Positions 8,545-17,248 are shown, counted from the stretch's first letter. The stretch is 64,000 nt of DNA from Halopseudomonas maritima (GCF_021545785.1 NZ_CP079801.1:3654001-3718000), one strand, 5' to 3'. The notes: a model not told the origin generated them from the letters alone. Numbers and translations: made by a program.

Positions 8545-10179
8545 TCAGACCTTGAAGCGCTTCACCAGCTCGTCGATCTGCCGGCCCAGGCTGGCCAGGT
8601 GTTGACCTGCCTGCGCGGTTTCACGGGCGCCGTCAGTGGTTTCGCGGGCCAGTTCGGCCGCTTCAGTCACGTTGCGGTTGACGTCCTCAACCACAGTGGA
8701 CTGCTGCGTAGTGGCGCTGGCGATGGAGGCGTTCAGGGCCACCAGCTGCTGCATTGACTGGGCAATCTGCTCCAGTGCTGCGCCTGCCTCGTTGACTTGC
8801 TCGACGCTCGCCTGCGAATGGCGGCTGCTCTCGTTGATCACGCCGACCACCGTTTGGGTGTTGGTCTGCAGCTTGCTGATCATGTTGTGGATTTCTTCGG
8901 TGGACTGCTGGGTGCGCTGCGCCAGGTTGCGCACTTCGTCAGCGACCACGGCAAAGCCTCGACCCATCTCGCCAGCCCGTGCTGCCTCAATCGCAGCGTT
9001 CAGGGCCAGCAGGTTGGTCTGCTCGGCGATGTTGCGAATGACATCCAGCACCGAGGTGATTTCCTGGGCATCGCTGGAGAGGGTTTCCATATGCTCGACG
9101 GCGGTGGTAACGCTCGTCGACAGCTGGTTGATTTCGCCAATCGTGCGCTCGACCTGTGCGCGACCGTTGTCGGCGCCCTGGTTGGCCTTCTCGACTTCCT
9201 CCGCGGCGGCGTTGGCGTTCTGAGCAACATCCTGCACGCCATAGGTGATCTCGTTGATCGCGGTGGCCATCAACTCCATGCGCTCGGACTGTCGCGTCAT
9301 GTCACGCAGGCTGTTATTGCTGATCTGGTCCAGCTGATGGCTGGAGCTGATCAACTGCCGGGCGCTGTCACCCAGCTGCTGGATGATGTCGCTCAAGTTG
9401 CGGTTGAAACGGTTGAAGTAATGCGCAATCTGCGACAGCTCATCGCGTGCCTCGTCATCCAGGCGTCGAGTCAGGTCTGCCTCGCCGCTGGCAACGTCGC
9501 GCATGGCGTTGACTACCTTGTCGAGCGGCTGAGAAATGCTGCGGCCAATGATGAACAACAGCAGGAACATTGCCAGGATCACCACGGCGCTAAGCACCAC
9601 AGAGTTGATGACCGCCGAGCGGAATTTGGCCTGCATGGCATCAACGTAGATACCCGTACCCACCATGTAATCCCAGGGTTTGAAGAGCTTGAAGGCGGCA
9701 ATCTTGGCGGAGCCGTCCTCTTCGCCCGGCTTGGGCCAGGAGTACTCGAAGCTGGCGCTGCCCTTGGAACGCGCTAGTTGAACCATTTCGGAAATGACGT
9801 TGACGCCGTCCTCGTTCTGCATGGTGGTGAGGTCGGTGCCGACGGTCTGCGGCGCCAGCGGGTGCATGATCATGATGTTATTCATGTCATTGACCCAGTA
9901 ATACTCATTACCGCTGTAGCGCAGGGAGGAGAGGGCGTCGAGCGCCTCCTTGCGGGCCTGCTCGCTGGTCAGCTCGCCATTCAGCTCCTTCTGGTGATAG
10001 AAAACCATCAGGTCGTGGGCCACTTGCACCAGATGCGTTGCCTTGGTGATTTCGGCTTCTCGGATTTCTTTGTGCAGGTGCGAGAGCGACAAGCCTTCTG
10101 CGGTCAGGGTACTGACCAATGCAATAATCAGGATCAGCCAGATCCGCTGGCTGATTCGAATGTTGCGCAACAGCTTCAT
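8545..10179 (-). CDS. Methyl-accepting chemotaxis protein with single-Cache sensor
   Basis: Transmembrane chemoreceptor (544 aa) feeding the CheA/CheW pathway. Order: TM1 at about 10-30 (IWLILIIALVSTLTAEGL), a periplasmic single Cache domain at about 40-185 (GNEYYWVNDMNNIMIMHPLAP, then FKLFKPWDYMVGTGIYVD), TM2 at about 192-213, HAMP (PLDKVVNAMRDVASGEADLT), and a C-terminal signalling domain with the hairpin tip EQTNLLALNAAIEAARAGE. There is no C-terminal CheR pentapeptide; it ends LVKRFKV. The ligand is unknown; sCache receptors often bind small organic acids. ATG 10179 has GGAGG upstream; the frame upstream to 10233 has no better signal. A possible FliA promoter lies about 95 nt upstream. 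Confidence 0.93.
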   Translation of the reverse strand: MKLLRNIRISQRIWLILIIALVSTLTAEGLSLSHLHKEIREAEITKATHLVQVAHDLMVFYHQKELNGELTSEQARKEALDALSSLRYSGNEYYWVNDMNNIMIMHPLAPQTVGTDLTTMQNEDGVNVISEMVQLARSKGSASFEYSWPKPGEEDGSAKIAAFKLFKPWDYMVGTGIYVDAMQAKFRSAVINSVVLSAVVILAMFLLLFIIGRSISQPLDKVVNAMRDVASGEADLTRRLDDEARDELSQIAHYFNRFNRNLSDIIQQLGDSARQLISSSHQLDQISNNSLRDMTRQSERMELMATAINEITYGVQDVAQNANAAAEEVEKANQGADNGRAQVERTIGEINQLSTSVTTAVEHMETLSSDAQEITSVLDVIRNIAEQTNLLALNAAIEAARAGEMGRGFAVVADEVRNLAQRTQQSTEEIHNMISKLQTNTQTVVGVINESSRHSQASVEQVNEAGAALEQIAQSMQQLVALNASIASATTQQSTVVEDVNRNVTEAAELARETTDGARETAQAGQHLASLGRQIDELVKRFKV

Positions 10180-10274
10180 GTACAACCTCCACCCGCTGAA
10201 TGTGATGTTTCTTGTTATGTGTTTGGCTGACACCGTGCCGGCAGCGAGGTGCTGGCGTGGTGTGCGTGTCCAGT

Positions 10275-10301
10275 GTGTCGGCTGATGCTGTCAAAACCTG
10301 A
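10275..10301 (-). promoter_or_regulatory. Candidate sigma-28 (FliA) promoter of the chemoreceptor gene
   Basis: On the minus strand TCAGGTTT (10301-10294), an 11-nt spacer and GCCGACAC (10282-10275) match the flagellar consensus TAAAGTTT-N11-GCCGATAA at 6/8 plus 6/8. The position is right for a chemoreceptor gene starting at 10179. The remaining 309-nt gap (10180-10488) shows no other strong signal; a TATAAA at 10424-10429 has no good -35 partner. Confidence 0.42.
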
Positions 10302-10488
10302 GCGGTATTTTCCCGTCACCCGTGATGGCGATTTGACTTCAAGTGCGCAGGGCTTGCAAGTAACAATCGGTTTCTGTGATCTTTTCTCATAAAACAGAAC
10401 GCGTGTTTTCGCCTTGGCACTGGTATAAAGGCGTCCTGCGCCGTCACTGTGACGGCTTCATCCGCTGTTTGGCAGACAAGGGTTTCTC

Positions 10489-11106
10489 ATGCAGTCATTT
10501 TTCAAGGTGGTTGGTCTGTGCTCGGCTTTGCTGGGCACCGTTACGCTCAGCACGCTGGCCCAGGCGGATGGCGCCCCGGCTCCACGGGTTGTCGGCTGGA
10601 TTGAAAAGGGGTTGATCCTGCCCGAGTACACGGCGGTCAAGATCAAGGTGGACTCTGGCGCGCTGACCTCATCCATGCATGCGGTCAACCTGGAAGAGTT
10701 TGAGTACAAGGGCAATGACTGGGTGCGCTACGACGTGCCGGTTGAAGATGTTGATACGGGTGAAGAAATCACCATGCACTTTGAGCGGCCGGTCTACCGC
10801 CGAATTCTGGTGCGTGGCGCCGGTGGCTCGGAGCGTCGGCCGGTGGTGAAAATGTCTATTTGCATGGGCGATCAGGTCTACGAGGAACAGTTTTCCCTGC
10901 GCGACCGTGGCGACATGAATTACCCGGTGCTGATCGGGCGGCGCACCATCGAGCACATTGGCCTGATCGATGTGTCCGAGACGTTCATGCACAAACCCAG
11001 CTGCTCCGAAGCTCAACATGATCAGGAGCGCCGTCGTCAGCAGCAGCGCGAGCGGGACGGTGCTGGTAACGATGCGGCAGAGGCTGCCGAGGAATCGGAC
11101 GCCTGA
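10489..11106 (+). CDS. Exported retropepsin-like protease (ATP-dependent zinc protease family, PF05618-type)
   Basis: 205-aa protein with an N-terminal signal peptide (MQSFFKVVGLCSALLGTVTLSTLAQA). It then has the retropepsin-like family core: VGWIEKGLILPEYTAVKIKVDSGALTS, where D-S-G-A is the aspartic-protease-type active-site motif, followed by RRPVVKMSICMG and YPVLIGRRTIEHIGLIDVS. The family is historically labelled ATP-dependent zinc protease, yet the visible motif is that of a single-domain aspartyl protease, and the signal peptide places it in the periplasm, where ATP is absent. The C-terminal 35 residues are charged and rich in Q/R/E and probably disordered. Substrate unknown. It ends in a terminator shared with the converging DUF2058 gene. 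Confidence 0.82.
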   Translation: MQSFFKVVGLCSALLGTVTLSTLAQADGAPAPRVVGWIEKGLILPEYTAVKIKVDSGALTSSMHAVNLEEFEYKGNDWVRYDVPVEDVDTGEEITMHFERPVYRRILVRGAGGSERRPVVKMSICMGDQVYEEQFSLRDRGDMNYPVLIGRRTIEHIGLIDVSETFMHKPSCSEAQHDQERRRQQQRERDGAGNDAAEAAEESDA

Positions 11107-11110
11107 TGCA

Positions 11111-11142
11111 AAAAGGGGCTGCCCAATCCGGCAGCCCCTTTT
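11111..11142. terminator. Bidirectional terminator
   Basis: AAAAGGGGCTGCC (11111-11123) pairs with GGCAGCCCCTTTT (11130-11142) around a 6-nt loop. It lies between the converging genes at 10489 and 11159. Confidence 0.9.
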
Positions 11143-11158
11143 GCTTTGCTGTTGCCTG

Positions 11159-11686
11159 TTACCACATCAGATCATCAGGGATCTGATACGCGGCGTAGGG
11201 ATCATCCTCGTCCACCGCCTGCTTGCTGACCTCGGCAACGTGCACAGGCCAGTGCGGCGCGCGCTCGCGCACTTTTTCGGCTACTTCCAGCGGGATGAGG
11301 ACGAAACCACCCGACAGGCGGGTGATGCCCAGGCGGCCGCGGCTGAGCAGGCCAAACTGCTCTTCGGTGACGTGAATCTTCTTGATCTTGTTCTTGGCGA
11401 CAAACTGATAGGGCGTTTCGCCGCCGGTGCGCTCGATAACCGCCTGTTCGATCATCTGCTTTGCCTGCGCTTCGGCCGCCTTGCGTGCAGCCTCCGCTTC
11501 GCGTTGCTGGTTCAGCTCGCGGTCACGGGCCGCTTTCTGATCGCGCGCCTGCTGCGCGCCACTGGGGCTCTTTTCGCCGGCTGGCTGAGCCTTGGCTTCT
11601 TTTTTCTTGGCGCGCTGCGCCTGCTTGAGTTTCTTCTCATCGACCAGTCCGGCCTTGAGCAGTTGAGCTTGCAGTGAGTTGACCAT
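11159..11686 (-). CDS. DUF2058 family protein (YaiL-like)
   Basis: 175-aa soluble protein of unknown role. It opens MVNSLQAQLLKAGLVDEKKLKQAQRAKKK, the conserved DUF2058 start, followed by a Lys/Glu/Gln-rich helical region at about residues 20-85 and a compact C-terminal part (YQFVAKNKIKKIHVTEEQF..., GFVLIPLEVAEKV). E. coli YaiL is described as a nucleoprotein/polynucleotide-associated enzyme, and the basic N-terminal half would suit nucleic-acid contact, but this is inference. No good Shine-Dalgarno is seen before ATG 11686; the conserved first residues decide the start. Confidence 0.85.
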   Translation of the reverse strand: MVNSLQAQLLKAGLVDEKKLKQAQRAKKKEAKAQPAGEKSPSGAQQARDQKAARDRELNQQREAEAARKAAEAQAKQMIEQAVIERTGGETPYQFVAKNKIKKIHVTEEQFGLLSRGRLGITRLSGGFVLIPLEVAEKVRERAPHWPVHVAEVSKQAVDEDDPYAAYQIPDDLMW

Positions 11687-11828
11687 GGGTTGTCACAATC
11701 GTCGTGATGGTGGCGCAGTGGGGCGCGCCGGGTTTGACAGCATGCCAGCGAGCTGGCGTTGAAAGGCGCCTAGTCTAACAGGCCGCTGCAAAACTATCTG
11801 CGTTGGCGCGATAGGCAGGTGCGCCGCT

Positions 11829-12002
11829 TCAGCGCGCGTCGTCTTCGGCTTCCTCGCGGCGCAGCTGCGCCTCGCGCTCCTTGACCTTGGCTATGGTTTG
11901 CGGGCTGACCCGATTGCTGCCGGCGTTGTCGCGCAACAGCAACAGGCTGCCGACGATGCTACCGAGGGCCAGAGCGATGAACAGCCAGCCGTACCAGGGC
12001 AT
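11829..12002 (-). CDS. DUF2897 small single-pass membrane protein
   Basis: 57-aa protein: one N-terminal helix (MPWYGWLFIALALGSIVGSLLLLRDN) and a charged cytoplasmic tail (TIAKVKEREAQLRREEAEDDAR) with helical character. The pattern matches DUF2897, found in Pseudomonas and relatives; no function is known. ATG 12002 is chosen because AGGAG lies 7-11 nt upstream; the frame extends to 12029 but without such a site. It lies 65 nt downstream of the tetR-like gene on the same strand and may be co-transcribed. Confidence 0.78.
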   Translation of the reverse strand: MPWYGWLFIALALGSIVGSLLLLRDNAGSNRVSPQTIAKVKEREAQLRREEAEDDAR

Positions 12003-12067
12003 GGTGCTACTCCTAATCAGGGTGAGCATTCATGATGCGCGGCCCCCGGGTCGATGGCAAGGCCGGA

Positions 12068-12703
12068 TCAGGCGCGCAGTGACTGGTTGAGCATCAGCAT
12101 GGTGTAGTCCAGCAACTGCTCGGCAGCCGGCTGTCCGGCCAGAGACGCGTCTTCTTGCTGGCGGGTTTGCAGGATCACGCCATGCAAGGCGCCGCGCAGA
12201 TAGTAGGCGGTCAACGTCGGGTCGGCCACGCGCTCGCGGCTCAGGCTGCCATCGGCGACCCCTGTTTGCATGGATTCGACCATGCAGCCCATCGCCAGCT
12301 CGCTGCAGGCGCTCAGCTCCGCGGTCTGTTCATCACTGTCCATAAGGTGCGCGAAGGTGCTGGCGTTGGTCAGCACGTCAAAGTAGTTGGGCTGCTCAAG
12401 GCTGAAACGGTAATAGCTCCGGCCCATGCGCTCAAGCTGCACCAGGCCGCTACCACCGGCTGCTTGGGCCGCCTGAAACGCGGACAGCAGGGCGTAGCCG
12501 GCCCGCAGCATAACACCGCGCATGATGGCGGCCTTGTCCTTGAAATAAACGTAGAGCAGGGCGCGACTTAACTGGGCGCCCTTGGCGATCTCATCCATTG
12601 AGGTGCGCTCATAACCCTTGCTGAAAAAGCACTGCTCGGCGCTGTCCAGAATGCTCTCACGGCGCTCCTGTTTTTCTCGTTCACGACGCTCTACCGAATT
12701 CAT
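12068..12703 (-). CDS. TetR-family transcriptional repressor
   Basis: 211-aa regulator with an N-terminal helix-turn-helix at about residues 16-62 (ILDSAEQCFFSKGYERTS, then MDEIAKGAQLSRALLYVYF) and an all-helical ligand-binding C-terminal domain. It is divergent from the RND efflux pair at 12802. The 98-nt gap holds two tandem 17-bp inverted repeats (12743-12777), which are probable TetR operators, so the protein most likely represses both itself and the pump. The start ATG 12703 has AGGAA upstream. Confidence 0.92.
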   Translation of the reverse strand: MNSVERREREKQERRESILDSAEQCFFSKGYERTSMDEIAKGAQLSRALLYVYFKDKAAIMRGVMLRAGYALLSAFQAAQAAGGSGLVQLERMGRSYYRFSLEQPNYFDVLTNASTFAHLMDSDEQTAELSACSELAMGCMVESMQTGVADGSLSRERVADPTLTAYYLRGALHGVILQTRQQEDASLAGQPAAEQLLDYTMLMLNQSLRA

Positions 12704-12742
12704 CTGTGTTCCTGCTGTGGATTTAAAAACAGTCTGCCAGAT

Positions 12743-12777
12743 ATTGACAAAGTGTCAATAATTGACAGATTGTTAAT
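12743..12777. promoter_or_regulatory. Two tandem TetR-type operators in the efflux/tetR divergent promoter
   Basis: Site 1: ATTGACA-AAG-TGTCAAT (12743-12759), a perfect 7-3-7 palindrome. Site 2: ATTGACA-GAT-TGTTAAT (12761-12777), the same layout with one mismatch. They are separated by 1 bp, and each contains TTGACA, so they would overlap -35 elements in both directions. Confidence 0.65.
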
Positions 12778-12801
12778 TAGGGGGTCGATTTCAGGAGCAC
12801 A

Positions 12802-13893
12802 ATGATGGCTAGTGCGGCGTTTTGGCAAGATCGAAGCAGTATGAGGCGGTTGCTGGCAGGGGCATCGGTACTACTGGTGCTGGGCGGTTGCCGTGGTACC
12901 CCAGCCGAGCCAGCGCCCGAGCAGCCTGCGATTGCGGTACGCGCCGCAGAGGTGATGGCGGCAGGCGAGGTCGAGCCGCTGCGTTTTGCGGGCTTGGCGC
13001 GCGCGCGGCAGCGCGCCAGCCTGACCTTTCAAGTGGGCGGTACGCTGGCTACCAGGCCGCTGACGATTGGCCAGCGCGTTCAAGCCGGTGAGGTATTGGC
13101 CACCCTCTACAATCCGCAGTTGGCACCGGCGCGGGATGCGGCGCAAGCGCGCCTGACGGAGTTGCAGGTGCAGGCGGCGCAGGCGCGGCGTGACCTGGCG
13201 CGCAGCGAGCAGCTGTTCCAGCGCGGGGTGTTATCGCAGGCTGATCTGGAGCAGCACAAGGCGCGGTTGCAGGGCCTGGATGCGGCGGTGCGCAGTGCAG
13301 GGGCCAGTTTGCAGCAAAGCGAGCAGCTGCACAGCGAAACCCGTCTGCGAGCGCCCTTCGACGGCACCATCGATGCCTTGCTGGTTGAAGCCGGGGAGTA
13401 TGTCGCGGCGGGACAGCCAGTGCTGCAGTTAGCGGCCGGCGACGGTCTGGAAGTTGAGGTCATGGTGCCCGCAGAGCTGCTGCAAGGGCTGGAGGCCGGC
13501 ATGAGCGTGCCAGTCTGGGCTTCTCTGGAGCAGACGCAGTGGCAGGGCCGGGTGGTAGAAATCGGCCGTGGTGCAGGCTACGGCTCGGCGCTTTACCCCT
13601 TGGTGGTCAGTCTGGAGGGGCAGGGCCGCGCGGGCGACGCACTGGAGGTGGGGCTGCAGCGCCGCTCTGACGCTCAGCTTGGCGTGCCGCTGGCGGCGGT
13701 CATGCGCTCGGCCCAGGGGTTGTCGGTGTTCCGGCTCGAGCAAGGCTTGGTACAGCGGGTGTCCGTTCAGGTGTCTGGGTTTGCCGGCGAGTTGGCGATG
13801 TTGAGTGAGGGCGACGTGCGCGCCGGTGATCGGGTGGTCTACGCGGGTCTGGGTCGGTTGGCTGACGGTGACGCCGTGGAGCTGCTGCCATGA
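12802..13893 (+). CDS. RND efflux periplasmic adaptor (membrane fusion) lipoprotein
   Basis: 363-aa HlyD/AcrA-type adaptor that links an RND pump to an outer-membrane channel. The N-terminus carries a lipobox (LLVLGGC, Cys about residue 30). It then has the lipoyl half-motif VGGTLATRPLTIGQRVQAGEVLATLY, a coiled-coil hairpin at about 105-180 (many Q, A and R residues), the second lipoyl half (LRAPFDGTIDALLVEAGEYVAAGQPVLQLA) and the beta-barrel domain. AGGAG at 12792-12796 selects ATG 12802; a later ATG at 12841 would give a shorter signal sequence. It overlaps the pump gene by 4 nt. Confidence 0.92.
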   Translation: MMASAAFWQDRSSMRRLLAGASVLLVLGGCRGTPAEPAPEQPAIAVRAAEVMAAGEVEPLRFAGLARARQRASLTFQVGGTLATRPLTIGQRVQAGEVLATLYNPQLAPARDAAQARLTELQVQAAQARRDLARSEQLFQRGVLSQADLEQHKARLQGLDAAVRSAGASLQQSEQLHSETRLRAPFDGTIDALLVEAGEYVAAGQPVLQLAAGDGLEVEVMVPAELLQGLEAGMSVPVWASLEQTQWQGRVVEIGRGAGYGSALYPLVVSLEGQGRAGDALEVGLQRRSDAQLGVPLAAVMRSAQGLSVFRLEQGLVQRVSVQVSGFAGELAMLSEGDVRAGDRVVYAGLGRLADGDAVELLP

Positions 13894-16800
13894 ACCCGTC
13901 TCGCTGGCTGCGTCCGCGCCTGCTCGGGCTCGTGGTGGTGATGCTGGCCTTGCTGGGCGTGGCCTCTTATCTGACCATGGCCCGGCAGGAAGATCCGAGC
14001 TTTCCTTACCGGGCTGGCATGATCACCGTTATCTACCCCGGCGCGGTTGCCGAGTCGGTCGAGCGGCTGATTGTAGAGCCGCTGGCCGATGAGCTGTCGC
14101 AGGTCGAGGAGGTGGATTTCATCAGTGCCACTGCGCGCACCGGGGTGGCACTGGTCTCGGTACGGCTGCTCGACAATATCTACCATACCGACGCCGCCTG
14201 GGATCGCGTGCGCCAGGCAATTACCCGGGCGGAGCTGGAGTTTCCCGAGGGCGTGCAAAGCATTGAGTTGGATGACCGCCTGATCGACATACCGGCGGTG
14301 GTGCTGGCTGTGCGCGGTGACCCCTCGCTGGTGCACCTGAGTGCTCAGGCCGAGCGGCTGAAGCGTCAGTTGATGGACCTGCCGGGCCTTTCGCGTATCG
14401 AGCTGTACGGCGATACGGACGAGCAGATCACCATTGCCTTGCGCGACGCCGAAATGCGGCGTCTGGGCCTCTCGCCGGGGCAATTGACGGCGCTACTGGC
14501 GCAGCGTAACCAGGTGATCCCCGGCGGCTTTGTGGTGGTAGGCAGCCAGCGTCTTGGCATATTGCCCAACAGCGAGTTCATTAGCGTGAACGCCCTGCGG
14601 GCGACCCAGATTCCGCTGCCGCAGGGTGGCAGTGTGCCGCTTGCGGCCATTGCCGATATCTGGCGCGGCCCGACAGAGCCGCTGGGGGAGCGCGCCTGGT
14701 ACGACGGTGACCCAAGCGTGCTGGTTGGTCTGGTGCTGGAGCGGGGACAGGTCGACGCTATTCGCTTCGGGCAGCAGCTACGCGCGCGCCTGGATGCACT
14801 GGCGCCAGAATTTGCGCCGCTGCAGATCGATGAGATGTTCTTTCAGCCGGATCAGGTAAAGCAGCGGCTGGACGGCCTTGAGTCCAATCTGGTGAGTAGC
14901 GTACTGATCATCATCGCAGTAGTGCTGCTGGGAATGGGCTGGCGAATGGGCGTGCTGGTGGCGCTTATGTTGCCGTTGGTGGCGTTGATCAGCCTGGGGC
15001 TCTATGACCTCGGTGGCGGCATTCTGCACCAGATTGCGGTGATCGGCATGGTGATTTCCATGGGTATTCTGATCGACAACGCGATTGTGATGGTGGAGAA
15101 CATTCAGGCCCGCCTCAACGCCGGCGCTAGCTGCGCCCAAGCCGTGCTGGGCGGTATTGGTGAGTTGGCTGCGCCGCTGGGCGCCTCTACCGCGACGACG
15201 CTGGCTGCCTTTGCTCCTATGCTGCTGTCCAAGGGCGGGACGGCGGACTTCACCCGCGGTATTCCGGTAATGATCATGCTGACCCTGAGTGTCAGTTACC
15301 TGTTGGCTATCAGTGTTGCGCCGTTGTTGGCGGGCCGTTTTCTGCGCCCGGCGCGGCAACGCGCAAACCCGCGGCTGCAGGCCGTTGCTGCAACCCTGGC
15401 GCGGCTCAGCGAGGTGGCACCAAAGCCCATGTTGCTGCTCGGAGGGTTGGTTGTGGTGCTTAGCCTGGCCTTGGCGCCGTTGGTAAAGCTGCAGTTTTTC
15501 CCCAATGCTGACCGGCCCCAGGTGGTGATTGAGCTATACATGCCCGAGGGGACGGATCAGCTGCGGACCAGCGAGGTGGCGGCGCAGCTGGAGGCCGAGC
15601 TGGTGAGTCGGCCCGGTGTGGAGACCGTCCACCGCTTTGTCGGTGCTACCGGGCCGAGTTTCTATTACAACCTGACCCGTTCTCCCCAGGCGCCTAACCG
15701 CGCCCGTCTGGTGATCAATACCCGTGAGCTGGCCGATACAGCGCCACTGATTCAGTGGGTGCGCAGTGCGGTGGCGGCGCGCTGGCCTGAGCTGGATGTG
15801 GTGGCCAGCCCCCTTGGGCAAGGGCCCCCGGTCGCGGCGCCGGTCGAGCTGCGTCTGTATCACCCGGATGACCGCCAGCGCATCGCGGCGGCAGAGCAGC
15901 TGTTTGCCTTGCTCAAGCAGATACCTGGGGCGTTGGATGTACGGCATGACATTGATCTGGGTGTGCCGGTGGTCCGTATTGACGTCGATGATGCCCAAGC
16001 CGAGCGCTTTGGCCTCAGCCGCGCAGATGTGGCAAAGGCGTTGTATCGTCAGAGCCTGGGCACCACCGTCGAGCAATACCGCCAGGAGCTGGACCCGATT
16101 CCTCTGGTGCTGCGCAGCCACGAGGGTAGTCGGCAGAGCCTGAATCGGCTGTTGTCGGCCAGTGTATTCAATGCCGGTGGTGACGCAGTGGCGCTGAGTG
16201 CGGTGGCGCGCATCGTTCCGGACTGGCAGCCCGCCAGCATCACCCAGCGTGACGGCGTGCGGGTGCTCACGGTGACTGCAGGCCTGGAGCAGGGTTACAG
16301 CTTCAGCCAGGTCATGCGGGCGCTGCAGGCCAGATTGCGGGTATCGCCCTTGCCGGAAGGTACGCGCATGGAAGTCGGCGGGGAGAGCGAGGGTTCCGGC
16401 GATGCCAATCGTGCATTGTTTACTACGGCGCCGGTTGGCATGTTGCTACTGCTGTTTTTCTTGCTGCTGCAGTTCAACTCCTTTACCCGTCTGGGCATTG
16501 TCTTGCTGACGGTGCCCCTGGCCAGTGCTGGCGTGCTGCCCGGTCTTGTGCTGTCTGGCGCACCTTTTGGCTTTCAGTCGTTGCTGGGGGTGATTGCGTT
16601 GGTGGGCATTGTGGTCAATAACGCCATCGTGCTGATCGATGTGATCGACCAGCGGCTGGCTGAGGGCCTGGATATCAACGCAGCTGTGTCGGAGGCGGTA
16701 CTGCGTCGCACCCGGCCGATCTTGCTGACTACCGCCACGACCATCGCCGGTTTGTTGCCGCTGGCATTGTCCAGCTCAACGCTGTGGCCACCGATGGCCT

Positions 16801-16937
16801 GGGCGATTATTTCCGGTTTGCTGGCATCTACGGTGCTGACACTGCTGGTCGTCCCGGCGGTGTGCCGATTGGTACTGCGAGCAAAACCGTCAGCTGCTGT
16901 GGCAGGGGCGCCGTCGTGTGCAGATATTTTTAAATAA
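13890..16937 (+). CDS. RND efflux transporter permease
   Basis: 1015-aa inner-membrane proton/drug antiporter of the AcrB-like class: TM1 near the N-terminus, a large periplasmic domain, a TM2-6 block (about 335-480), a second periplasmic domain and a final TM block (about 845-1000). The TM4 proton-relay segment reads GILIDNAIVMVENI, so it has one Asp where AcrB has two (Asp-Asp). ATG overlaps the adaptor stop (ATGA), a sign of coupled translation. No outer-membrane channel gene follows, so the pair must borrow one such as an OprM/TolC-type protein. It is controlled by the divergent TetR gene. Substrate unknown. Confidence 0.93.
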   Translation: MNPSRWLRPRLLGLVVVMLALLGVASYLTMARQEDPSFPYRAGMITVIYPGAVAESVERLIVEPLADELSQVEEVDFISATARTGVALVSVRLLDNIYHTDAAWDRVRQAITRAELEFPEGVQSIELDDRLIDIPAVVLAVRGDPSLVHLSAQAERLKRQLMDLPGLSRIELYGDTDEQITIALRDAEMRRLGLSPGQLTALLAQRNQVIPGGFVVVGSQRLGILPNSEFISVNALRATQIPLPQGGSVPLAAIADIWRGPTEPLGERAWYDGDPSVLVGLVLERGQVDAIRFGQQLRARLDALAPEFAPLQIDEMFFQPDQVKQRLDGLESNLVSSVLIIIAVVLLGMGWRMGVLVALMLPLVALISLGLYDLGGGILHQIAVIGMVISMGILIDNAIVMVENIQARLNAGASCAQAVLGGIGELAAPLGASTATTLAAFAPMLLSKGGTADFTRGIPVMIMLTLSVSYLLAISVAPLLAGRFLRPARQRANPRLQAVAATLARLSEVAPKPMLLLGGLVVVLSLALAPLVKLQFFPNADRPQVVIELYMPEGTDQLRTSEVAAQLEAELVSRPGVETVHRFVGATGPSFYYNLTRSPQAPNRARLVINTRELADTAPLIQWVRSAVAARWPELDVVASPLGQGPPVAAPVELRLYHPDDRQRIAAAEQLFALLKQIPGALDVRHDIDLGVPVVRIDVDDAQAERFGLSRADVAKALYRQSLGTTVEQYRQELDPIPLVLRSHEGSRQSLNRLLSASVFNAGGDAVALSAVARIVPDWQPASITQRDGVRVLTVTAGLEQGYSFSQVMRALQARLRVSPLPEGTRMEVGGESEGSGDANRALFTTAPVGMLLLLFFLLLQFNSFTRLGIVLLTVPLASAGVLPGLVLSGAPFGFQSLLGVIALVGIVVNNAIVLIDVIDQRLAEGLDINAAVSEAVLRRTRPILLTTATTIAGLLPLALSSSTLWPPMAWAIISGLLASTVLTLLVVPAVCRLVLRAKPSAAVAGAPSCADIFK

Positions 16938-16951
16938 TCGCACGCAAGTGC

Positions 16952-16979
16952 TTGACTCGGTTGGCGGAATCGATAAAAT
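16952..16979 (+). promoter_or_regulatory. tRNA-Asp promoter
   Basis: TTGACT (16952-16957), a 16-nt spacer and TAAAAT (16974-16979), followed directly by a GC-rich GCGCGCC discriminator. Such discriminators are typical of stringently controlled stable-RNA promoters. It lies about 68 nt upstream of the mature tRNA. Confidence 0.7.
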
Positions 16980-17046
16980 GCGCGCCAGTTCAGACGCACA
17001 GGGTGAAAGCCCAGGCCGCTAAAACGGTGTGTTTTCTGATCTACGC

Positions 17047-17123
17047 GCAGCGGTAGTTCAGTTGGTTAGAATACCGGCCTGTCACGCCGGGGGTCGCGGG
17101 TTCGAGTCCCGTCCGCTGCGCCA
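17047..17123 (+). tRNA. tRNA-Asp (GUC)
   Basis: 77-nt tRNA with CCA encoded. Acceptor stem GCAGCGG (17047-17053) pairs with CCGCTGC (17113-17119); discriminator G and CCA end at 17123. D-loop AGTTCAGTTGGTTAGAA, anticodon loop CCTGTCACG with anticodon GTC, and T-arm GCGGGTTCGAGTCCCGT are all canonical. It is a single tRNA, not part of a visible cluster. Confidence 0.96.
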
Positions 17124-17130
17124 TTTTGCA

Positions 17131-17163
17131 AAAGCCTCGATTCGCAAGAGTCGGGGCTTTTTT
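17131..17163 (+). terminator. Rho-independent terminator after tRNA-Asp
   Basis: AAAGCCTCGA (17131-17140) pairs with TCGGGGCTTT (17151-17160), with one G-U pair and a 10-nt loop, followed by T to 17163. It starts 8 nt after the CCA end. Confidence 0.82.
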
Positions 17164-17248
17164 GCGTTTGGAGTACGGCTTCTGGTCGTCGTCGCGACTT
17201 ACCTGCAACCCCACAGCTCAGCGCTGAAACCTTACCTGCGTGCCTCGT

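Noticed and set aside
10414..10430. TTGGCAC resembling a sigma-54 -24 element before the retropepsin-like gene
   Set aside because: The required TTGC at -12 is absent (TATAAAG instead), so it does not meet the motif.
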